A stretch of DNA of 64,000 bases from Polymyxa betae (Eukaryota > Endomyxa > Phytomyxea > Plasmodiophorida > Plasmodiophoridae). A program made the translations under genes and the position numbers. Below the pieces are notes generated by a model that was given only the letters and a program-made list of their open reading frames with translations, was not told where the DNA came from and did no database searches. The stretch covers positions 62,001-126,000 of the forward strand of contig RBZT01000705.1 in the NCBI GenBank assembly GCA_003693705.1, read 5' to 3'. This document shows, piece after piece, positions 43,810 to 64,000 of this stretch. Numbering within the stretch: position 1 is the stretch's first letter; each line of letters opens with the position of its first letter.

Positions 43810-46800
43810 TTAACAAGATGTGCTCATATACATTGATAGACAGCGAATCCATTGCTGTAAGTCTTCTTCACAACTGGCTTGCATACTATACGTCTTTGAT
43901 TTACATTGCAATTTGAAAGTAAACGGATTTTGGGAATTCTCATCAAGGTAAACGGATCCTCCAGTTAAATCGATGCAGTCAGCCTCAATCTTTTGTGATA
44001 CATTCTTAAAAAGCTGTAAGAACGGATACCGAAGGATGCAAAATAGCCTCCTATGATTCTGATGCAAAAACCCACTCCTTTCCGGTTGACTAACATAAAC
44101 CATCAGACTGTTATTGCACAGGCAAGCCTAGCTGCAAACCTTTCCGTTTCTGAGCATTTGCTAACAGATACTTTCGACAGCGCTGGCGATGGAATGCTAC
44201 CGCCCTGACAGTTGCTATGATGATGCAAAATATCCAGAGCAGTCTGAAAGAATTTATCAGATGGACTGCATTCGCCAGAGCTACGCTGGACACGAGACTG
44301 CACCCATTTGTAAGCAGTTAAACCTCACTAATGAAGTAAATCATTACCTTCTCCACAGCGACTTTGGAGCATAGTTTCCGGCGAATCAATTTCCCCGATT
44401 TCCTGAAATCGCTGAGAAACTTCGGCTCCGCTACTGGCCTCAGCCAGCAAAAAAATCCTAATATAACATCATTGAGAGAAAGCACGTTGGAAAGCTTTGA
44501 GTTTTACCAGAATGTCTCTTGGTATGGGATATATTGTTTACGAAACTCTTGAAGAATCCCACTCGGGAAAATGCCTGGCGTTAATTCACCAAACTAGCTT
44601 TATCATGTTGACATGGTTACCTTGCAGTAAACAGTGTGGCAAAAAGAAATAGGCTCAGGTTGCCAGTCAGCATACAAATTCATTTCAATATCAAGCTCGA
44701 AATTCGAATTACGCTGAGCATATGAATGGTTTGACAGTTCGGAAGGCCATGGGCAACGGAAGATCAAATATCGATCAAGTACATGCATTTGTTCTTGGGT
44801 TATATCACAGTCGAAAACACTGACATCTTTTAATCCTCCACTTCGAATGGCTTTAACCTAATGGGCGCTTCATAAGAAACTGTAAGGATCTCAACATCAC
44901 ATTGAAAGACGACACCTTCAGGCTCAAGCAGCTTTCTAAAGCGAAATGATTCATATCAGTCTGGAGTATTCGGACTTGGAATCGTTTAGGTTTGCTCAAA
45001 GAAACCTTAAACACAGTGTTATCGTCCTCTGTTCGTCTTGTCCAGCAATTACTGTAAACTCCCGAAGAAGGCGACAGCTCCTGTGAACACACATTTTGAA
45101 TATATGAAAGAATACGGCACTGAGCGAATACTTGAATCTCAATGGCCACATGTATCCTGGTCCCTGAGGCATGATAATCGCCAGGAGCTGTATATATTGA
45201 TGGGACGACATCGGATTGAGAGCAGATTGCAATTCCGCTGATGCTGGGATCCTGGGAACTGCTATCAACTGAAATTGCAGCTATTGCCGAAACAAGACGA
45301 GGAGAAGGCCCTGGGAGCCTAAAACATTTTGCTTAAATTCTGTTCGAAATGCACTTGGTTTCACAAACCGTATAGAACCGTCAGGGCCTATTAAAGGTGT
45401 CTTCAGAGTTGAAACTCTCTTCAGAGATTGGTATCTTTGGCGAGCATTGCTCAAAATGTCATCGTCGCCGTTTAGATTCTCAGGATACAGGGTGCCCATT
45501 TTGACTACGACTTGAAGAGGTTTTTCGAGCACAGTTGAATCGTTTATCACCCAGTTTCTAAGGATTCTTTCCTCATTACACTCTCCTTAATCAGAATTAA
45601 GAGCAGGTGCAATCTGCCAGAACCATACTGACCTGTCGTGCTTTGGACAACAGGAACATCATTGAACTCCAAGATGTGTCGCTTGCCATGTTCCGATGCT
45701 GGGCATGTGACTGACACAGAAATCGGATGCGATATTGCAAGATCGTTTTGGATAAAGTTAATGCCAATCAACTGAGATCGTTTTCAGACATTAGACAGTA
45801 GAGCGTAACAGATGAAAAGACCTCAAAAACCAGTTCAAAAGGATCGTTGATGTCTTTCTCGGTCTCCATTTTGTATCTGAGATATCTTGTTAGTCAACTA
45901 TGCATGGTATAATGATAGCTTCTTTTACACTTTCAATAGCAAGCGCCCGATGCGACGTCCAAGCCCGTTGAACAACGAGACAGAGACCATCTCATTGAGA
46001 CCGCGGGAATCCATTGACGAAAGGTCAAATACGATGCCCCAAACAACATCAGATATCTGCAAAGGATTTGCCTTCAAGTATTCAATTGGATCCAGCTGAA
46101 GATTTTCCTATCACATCGTCAACGTAAATGCTGAATGTCATGTGGCAAGTGACGCACCTTGCGATTGTCTTGCCGCTCTAGGCTGTGACAATAAAACACT
46201 CTCAGTTTGTGGTAGAAGTTGTAAAATTCGTCAACTGTAAAGCAAATGGCTGGTACCGTGATGCTTGTCATGCGAACAATAGGAGAGGCCTAAAAAAATT
46301 ACTAAGCAGCGCGACCAAACATATTTCTACCCAACCTCAAGTAAAGGGATGGGCGAGTTGCTAGCTAATTTAACATTTGGAACTAGCTGGAATAGTATTT
46401 CGTGACCAAGAGCATACGCCATGGAATTGCAGCAATCAATACGGGTCAGTAGAGTTTTCAAAGTTTCAGAACTGGTACTAAGAGCAGAAACCCTCCAAGT
46501 TTTCGCAATAGCCTCTACTAGAGCTCGAAAAGACATTGATGCGCCAACATCGAATGAAGAGTCCGATGCCTACTTTAAACATAAGGCGTCGTGCAATCGA
46601 AGTTCAGAATTGCAATGTAACCTCCTGTATGTTGCCGTCATTTCGAATTTGATCAACGATCTTTGCAAGATTTCCCCTTAGAGATTTCTCTCGCTTTAAT
46701 TCTTCTTTCATTTTCGATAGTTGGCGACGATGGGTCTTGGAGATGGTATCGAAGCCATTCTCGGTGACCTCCAATAATTGCCTTGCTTTCACAGTCTCCT

Positions 46801-49297
46801 CAATCTGAAAAAAGCAGGAGTTAATCCAAGACTGTTTGCAGGAATAGGAAGCCACCGAACTGCCAGTTTGAGCCTTTCGGATAATTCAGCCTTATTGGCT
46901 CTCTCAACTTCAAGCTCCTTAATTAAATTGTGGAATTTGGCGTCAGTTTGGGCAGCGCCTATTTCAAGGATTTTGACCTGGTCGCGTTCCTTTTCGAGGT
47001 CATACATAACGGAATCTAATCTGTACGCCAGTATAAGCCATGCTGCCTGATACGCCATAACTATTACCTTGCTTTCAACTCTTTATGTGCAAAATCCCAA
47101 TTTATTTCAGTCCGGTTTTCTGGAGGGTTCTTCTGCAAATAGTTCATTGAAGCACTATAGCGGAATGCCAGTTTGCCCCCAAAAATAACGCGATCTCCAT
47201 GTGATAAAACAACGTCTTGAGACACCTAATGCAATGTTGGCGATGTTCATCAAATTCACAACCTGTTACCTGTTGCCCGTTAACAAAAATCTGATTCGCC
47301 CCGTCATGAGGAATTAAAATGCTAGTACAATCATTCATTGTTTTGACGATACAAAAAAGCTCGGGGCCACCCTCCAGATGAAGTACAACACAGGGCTGCG
47401 ATAATGAAGCCGAACGGCCTACATTTGTATCTCCCTTTTTAAGATAGTACACCAGACATTCGCCAGCTCCAGGATCTTCCCGCAAGCTGCAAAGGAAAGG
47501 AGAATACGGATCCAATTTGATAGCAATTCCTTCGCGCTCTAAAGCCTTCGGAAGACACTAGTCATATCTCTCACGGTAGGTGATGCAGGAACCTTACTTT
47601 TTCTCGTTCAATACGGATCTGTTCAGCTTTGTTGAGCTTATCCTCCCAGCTCATATTCATAACCTGGATGAGTTTTTGGGCATTCTGGAGCTGCTCCGAC
47701 AGCTGCTGTATCTCTTGAGAGCTTGATTTCTCTGCAGACCCCAGTTTCGCAGTGAGTTCTATAACATCTTAGGAGGCAGTCAGAGCAGCATTTCACTTCG
47801 GACCTTTGATTTCATTCTTTAAACCATCAACAAGTCTGTTGTTCGAGTTCTCATTACAGACAGCAGAAGTTACAATCTGTTTGGCTCTAGCAGCATATCG
47901 CAGAGAGCCTAGTGATTCCTCGTAGTCAGACTCCTTGGAGCTAACGGTGCATAAAAGCATAGTTCGGGAGTTTCCGTCAAGACCAAAACTCCTTTTCAAC
48001 AGCCAGGTTAGTGTCGAATCTCGGAATGGAATATGACTTGTGCTGCGAGATGGGCTGCCGATCTTCTTTCCAGAGTTGGATTCGGCTAAAGAAGATATTA
48101 CCCTGCCGAGAGTAACCAAAGACTTATTGATTTCTACGAAACAATTTAGGACCAGTGGAAATCCTTGCAAGTATCTAGATACCGGCGGCTTCTTTCAAAT
48201 TGATTCCTTGAGCTTTGGTTTTTGCATGCCGTTCGCTTCCTGCTAAATCAACGAGATGTATATGAGCGACTTTCTCGCAAATAACCCCCTCAGAGGGATT
48301 CTTCACGGTTTGCTTTAATTTCAAAGTAACTGTGTTAAGATTAATGCCACACATCAAGCAAAAACGGGTTCTACTGACATATTGCATGCGAACGTGACGA
48401 TTCCGCGTTCATACGAGTGGCAGCGACAGTTCTGCCAGAGTTTCCCTGACTCAATAAACTGGCAACATCCTCGTAGGATTGTACCTGAGCGAAATTTCTT
48501 GAGCAATCCTGGAACAAATTTGAAAATTAACATACAGGAATATTACTCAGATCCTCAACGTAAGGCCCGTGCTTAGGATGCTCCCGAACTGTTAGGCCTG
48601 CTGGGCTTATACTTTCCATTTTTTTCGGATCGAGACTAAAACCCAATTATTCCGAATTCTTAGCATCATGCTATTCATTTACAGATCCCGAACTTTCTCA
48701 TTATATATTTCGAAATATGATGCCTCGCATGTATATCTAAGTCCTTCTACATTAGAGGATTGTTCGTTTATCCTGTTGAACAGCTCCTTGGATATTCTTG
48801 GGATAAGACCAGGGTCGGAAGCAGGGCCCATCATGCAATATGATTTCCCCGATCCAGTCTATTTCCTTTTGTAAGCAAGTAGAGTATTCGTTTGAGTTGA
48901 TTTACCTGCCCATAAGCCAGGATAGTCACATTAAATCCCTAAACGAAGTGAGTAGTGACTGCAACATCAACATAAATATCGTACAGAGAAGACATTCTGC
49001 AGAGCAATCTGTCCCAAATCATTGAACACATCTTCTTGAGTACCGCTGTTGCCATCGAAGTTGACATAACATCTATCGAATCCAAACCGATGCGATTTAG
49101 CTCCAGTGAATCTTGGTCACACTTCAGTGTGGAAAAGCCAAAAAAGAACACTGAGAACGATACCCTGATCTAGGCGGATGAAGAGCCAGATTCGTTCCAG
49201 AAATGTCAATAATTGATTCATGAGTTTGATGGGATCGTACCCGGACCGCAACCAGCACATTATCTCTTTGGACCTTAGAATCCCTTTGAAGCGTCAT
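43810..49297 (-). CDS. Kinesin-3 (KIF1/Unc-104-like) motor with FHA and PH domains
   Basis: ATG at 49297 (MTLQRDSKVQRDNVLVAVRV). Motor elements, split by short introns, are TGSGKSYCMMG (P-loop), HIHLVDLAGSERH (switch II), INKSLVTLGRVISSL and YEESLGSLRYAARAKQI. Coiled coil follows. The FHA domain (47515-47160) has VYYLKKGDTNVGRS and ILIPHDGANQIFVNGQQVTG. More coiled coil (47058-46600) and a long poorly conserved tail come next. The C-terminal PH domain (44103-43810) reads EADCIDLTGGSVYLDEN and SCEEDLQQWIRCLSMY. FHA after the motor plus a terminal PH defines kinesin-3 cargo transporters, which carry vesicles along microtubules and are common in flagellates. At least 15 exons; several mid-gene borders are approximate. 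Confidence 0.88.
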
Positions 49298-49711
49298 GAT
49301 GAGTTCCGGACAGAGCAGGATTTAAATCAATAGTCGTTTTTTTTCAAAAATTGGATTTGTTGTGAAACCGCCCATGCAAATGGAAGAAGGAACCGGCAAG
49401 ACTGACAAAGGGGACTGACGTGGCAACCATCCAGGCGGTCACAGCCTCCGGTTAGAGAACGTAGGAAACGTTACATGTGCACATCTTGCCAAGCTTGGCC
49501 TCTATCTATTAAGTCTCTACAGCAGAAATCGATACAGATCGAATAATCGAAGAATTTGCCATTCTAATGCAATTGTTAATTAGCTGTAATTTAATTTATG
49601 TATGTTTACACAGTAGGGTCAGATTGTCTGTGGTCCCTGATAGCGAGAGACGATTCATAAATGGACCTATCAAACTGAAGGTCACTGAGGAGAACCTATT
49701 GATGTGATGCC
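49298..49711. other. Spacer between kinesin-3 start and HELQ end
   Basis: About 410 bp without a convincing frame on either strand. It presumably holds the kinesin promoter and the HELQ 3' end. Confidence 0.4.
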
Positions 49712-53126
<3,415 letters not shown>

Positions 53127-53413
53127 TAAGCAATGAATGGCCAGACAGTCACTTTAGTGAGCAGATTAATGCAATTAGACAAGTGAATGTACTGTATAAG
53201 ACTGTCGAGAAGAGTATTGTTTGGGCGGCATTTGAGACAGTGGCATTGATAAATTTTAACCAATGCGACATGTCGCTTCTGCAAATTTTGCGACACCGTT
53301 CAAGGCGCGCGATAACATGATTTTCCCACATTTTCACGCTGCGAGTGGCAATATATAAGCAGTTCATGAAAGGAAAGTTTATTGATGAATATAAAAGAGA
53401 TTGAATGCAAACA

Positions 53414-53987
53414 TCAGAAAGACGATCGTATCGAAAAGTAGATGATGAAGAAGATAAATACAATAAAGAGAGCGAGATAGCAGAGATGACTGCTGCTGCT
53501 TCTGCTGACAAGCTCACTCAGCTTCTTCCTTGTAGCTGCTAGCATGCTTGAGGCATCCAGCATACTAGAGTTCTATTATGGATAATCAGTATCCAGGATA
53601 AGCAGGCAATAGAAGGAAATAGCTCATCAATAATGGGAATTTCATGCAACTATGACAACAAACAGGCAACTTTAAATACCATTGAATCTAACATTGCATT
53701 TTGGTCCCGAGTTTCGCGTCCCAGTTCGACCGTAATATGCTTCAGCTGATCGACTTTCGCATTCAGATTAGATACAAGCTCATCACTCTGGTTCTCCATC
53801 GTTTGCATTTTCTGTTCTTCCTGTCGTCGATACGCCTGCGTCCGCTGACTTCGCTGACCCATCAGAGCCGTCCTATCAGCAATATAATTAATGATGGTTT
53901 CCCATTTGAACGACAGAATTTGTACAACAGAAACTGGATGAGCAAATAGAGAAATATTTCAGTAAAACAATACCTTTCATCGCTCAT
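53414..53987 (-). CDS. BET1/SFT1-like Qc-SNARE with C-terminal membrane anchor
   Basis: Three exons. Exon 1 (ATG 53987) is five residues, MSDER, ending at GTATTG. After about 100 nt, TALMGQRSQRTQAYRRQEEQ begins, followed by the SNARE helix ENQSDELVSNLNAKVDQL and KHITVELGRETRDQNAMLD with a central Gln-like layer region. A second intron of about 105 nt joins LDSM to NSSMLDASSMLAATRKKL and the tail anchor CYLALFIVFIFFIIYFSI (stop 53414-53416). The length of about 120 aa matches BET1-type Qc-SNAREs of ER-Golgi transport. The two introns are about twice the usual length here. Confidence 0.72.
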
Positions 53988-54267
53988 GGTGCTCCTTGGC
54001 CGCATGCAGCGGCAAACAGCTTAGTAAATGGAAGGCAGGTTGCCAGGTCCAGATGAAAGCCCGTCTGAAATCAAGGTAAGTAGGAAAATTTACAGTGAAT
54101 TTGATAGCTCATAGCAGGTCTCAAATAGCGCAGCCCGCGAACAAGACTGACGAAGAACAGATGATCAAATTTGATGATAAAGGACAAGGGACATTAGTTG
54201 AGATAATATTATATCTTTATAATTTATATACAGGATCAAGTTCCTCTTTACAGTAGAACTTCAATCC

Positions 54268-61733
<7,466 letters not shown>

Positions 61734-61989
61734 CCGAATTCCCAACCGAACCTGGAAATCGCTCGATCGGCAGGAGCGCGTCGGCAAGGATTACATGCTT
61801 GTCTGAGGTGTCATTATCGTCAGGTCATTCCAGGATGTCAGTTCAAATTGTAAGCGATATTTCCTCCAACTGCGCGATCTGGTTTCCGAAGTTTTTCCCA
61901 GGACGAAGACACTGAAATTCGCCAGGCTGAGGGACACAATGTCCAATTGAATTCAGGCACTACTATGGTAGGATTATGGTTTTCGCTTG

Positions 61990-63549
61990 AGCAGCACTCA
62001 TGCAAATTACACCATTAGCTCCAGAAAAAAGTGGCGGATTTACTTGAACGAGATTATACTTCAGAAGCTGTTTTGATATCTTTAACTCAATTATCAACAT
62101 TTTTCGATGAAAGCTCTATGCAAAACCGACATAACCTGGCAAGAATTATCGAGAAAAGAGGTATGTCCTACCTATTCATATTATACAGCAGTTGTTTGAA
62201 GAATAATCAGGAATGGAACAGAATTTACGCTTTATTGATTCGTTATCTGACGTCATCGAAGTAAGATTGCAGAGCTCTGCATTCAAATTTGGTCTTAGTT
62301 CTTCAGCGATTTGAAAAAATGAAATCTTGCATCGACGACCTGCATGATTCTTGCAAAACGCTGTACACTGATTCCCAAGCAGTAGCGTCAAAAGGCCAGA
62401 AATTCAGTGAGAGAATAAGTTCGCTGCAAGAGATGAAGGAGCGTTCCAGGAAAATGGAATTTGCTGCAAGAGATTTTCTTTCTCAATATCAGCTTACTGC
62501 TGAACAAGAGCAAGCGTTGGAGCAGCAGGAAGTTTGCCAGGAATTCTTTACCGCTCTGGATCATCTCTATGTTGGTTATAGTGGGCTCTGCGTATTTCAG
62601 GTGTTTACTTAATTCAGGTGATTCAAGATCGCATCAAAGTGTTACTCTCGCAGGACAGCCATAGAGCTGGTGTTGAGTTAATGGATTCAGTGGCAGTGAA
62701 ACTTGAGACTGCTCTTGATTTTCTGTGTCGATCTACTAGCTTAAATTGTCGTCAAGTTCTGGGACTAAATCCCGATATCCCTAATCTTCTCAAGGAATCC
62801 TTCCATGTCTTGCGTCAGCGCCCAGCTTATTTTTCCTATTGTACGCAGGAGTTGATTGCCATTCGTATGCTTTTTCTGCTCTCAACGAAGCTTGGAAAAT
62901 GACCTAGTCTATAGGAAAGCAGTCTCTGCTTCAGGCTTTCATTGATGCGCTGACTAAAGGTGGGCGTAACGGTATGCCCAGGCCAATTGAAATTCATGCC
63001 CATAATCGGCTAAGATTTAGCAGGTAAAGCAATGTGAGTTTAAAAAGCATACCCTCAGTTGAATTCCTTTAGCGATATGTTGGCTTGGGTTCATCAAGCG
63101 ATAGCGTCCGAGCGAGAACTAGCTTTTAATTTATTCTCTAAGAGCGAGCAACCAGATTTGTATAGGTTAGGGTCTGTGAAGTTATTTCCGAAAACTAATC
63201 AATGTTGCAGACGTCCGTTGCAGGAACAGGAATTGGATCCAAATGGGGAAATATCGAGGCATGTTAAAGATGTTTTTGAGAGTCTGGTAGAACCTCTTTC
63301 TAGTCGCATCATGCAGGTCTGTATTTACAAGATGATCTTGTAGTAAATCCGCTGACATTTTTTAACAAGGCCGTTGAGTCTGCGAACGATGCGAAAGTGG
63401 TCTTTCAGATATCGTCTTTGATCACATTCTATAGAGACACATTTCAAAACCTCGCTCCAGGGATTGGCATCATTTCTGCTCTCAACAATATCGAAACCAC
63501 ATCGAAACTCACCGGTGCGAACATTTTACCGACAAATTTCGTATTCTAA
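61990..63549 (+). CDS. COG6: Conserved oligomeric Golgi complex subunit 6
   Basis: From about 62020 the frame reads KVADLLERDYTSEAVLISLT then QLSTFFDESSMQNRHNLARI, the typical COG6 N-terminal helix. Coiled coil and AARDFLSQYQLTAEQEQALE follow. After an intron come IQDRIKVLLSQDSHRAGVEL, LKESFHVLRQRPAYFSYC, ALTKGGRNGMPRPIEIHAHN and DMLAWVHQAIASERELAFNL, nearly diagnostic for COG6 (ALTRGG..G.PRPIE.H..D..RYVGDMLAW.HQ). The open frame ends at 63549 after SKLTGANILPTNF. About 200 C-terminal residues of the family are then missing, so more exons may follow or the copy is short. The true first exon (61900-62010) is not resolved. COG tethers retrograde vesicles at the Golgi. Confidence 0.85.
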
Positions 63550-64000
63550 ATCTTAGTTGCAGACATCCTTGGCGATAGCGCCTTATCCGAATCGCGATAG
63601 CACCACGCCAGCGTTTTATCGAAGAGGACAATAAAAATGTCAAATGTAAGGTCCCATAATGGATGTAAGAGTTTTCTCTTGCGCAGTATATATACCGATG
63701 ACTACTTGAATCAAATCGGTTCTCAAGGCCTGAGAAGCTTGTGTTATGCGCAGTCATACGGGGACCATTTGGTCAGTCCATCAAATTAGCGCGTGGGAAG
63801 GTCGGAGGTGCCGCGCGCCCTCGAGGGAAATCCGCCACATGGCGGTGCGGTTGGGGACCAGAAACCGGTACTGGGCTTGGCTGTTTCCGATGAACGTTCT
63901 GCGTGATCTGGATATAACTGCCTTGTCTGGATGAAATCTCAATGGGCACGTAAACAACTCTAAGATCAATATGCAAGGAGGAAGTTTGCTTTCTCTACTC
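63546..64000 (-). CDS. Possible minus-strand gene, partial, running off the right edge
   Basis: A minus frame ending at 63546 encodes LLHPLWDLTFDIFIVLFDKT then LAWCYRDSDKALSPR. Farther up (63970-63780) a second frame gives VYVPIEISSRQGSYIQITQN. Both have coding-like composition but no recognised motif. The proposed stop overlaps the COG6 stop by a few bases. If COG6 actually continues here on the plus strand, this call is wrong. Confidence 0.25.

Overview
The window is nuclear DNA of a compact-genome eukaryotic microbe. Genes lie a few hundred bases apart or closer on both strands. Most contain very short introns (about 43-54 nt, GT..AG), which chop the open frames into fragments. Several products are typical of flagellated or centriole-bearing cells (a CEP350-like protein, an EF-hand/WD40 protein of the WDR49/WDR64 type, a kinesin-3), alongside core secretory, autophagy and mitochondrial genes. 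I see no tRNA or rRNA gene. The lineage cannot be fixed from the sequence. A small-intron protist (for example a rhizarian or stramenopile) fits better than a plant or animal, but this is inference.

Left part (0.1-12 kb): an EF-hand-containing MscS channel, two small proteins, a RanBP9/GID-type SPRY-CTLH protein, a small two-TM protein, an HNH_2-like protein with a coiled-coil start, a GRF-zinc-finger/HARP-like/SNF2 ATPase and an SLC49-like MFS transporter. Middle (11.6-32.5 kb): a very long CEP350-like gene with internally duplicated exon-intron units, a WD40 protein, Rab1, a multi-TM protein, the lipid-transfer protein ATG2, an unknown C-tail-anchored protein, a TPR protein and a mitochondrially targeted ARM-repeat protein.

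The stretch 32.8-36 kb is the accessory part. Inverted satellite repeats flank a tiny gene and a three-exon CMC2 gene. Beyond them lies a Rep gene of the circular ssDNA (CRESS) virus type, held between 204-bp inverted arms. A circovirus-like origin stem-loop (loop TAGTATTAG) sits just outside the right arm. The geometry says that the right arm is the native 5' end of rep with its origin, copied in inverted orientation onto the rep body. This is the most unusual object in the window.

Right part (36.6-64 kb): a GC-rich WDR49-like gene, a coiled-coil protein, a minisatellite, a two-RRM RNA-binding protein, an SMG9-like NMD factor, kinesin-3, a HELQ-type helicase, a BET1-like SNARE, a long neurobeachin-type BEACH gene and COG6. 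Many of these (Rab1, BET1, COG6, BEACH, ATG2, kinesin-3) act in membrane traffic. Their clustering is probably incidental to gene density and does not suggest an operon-like unit.
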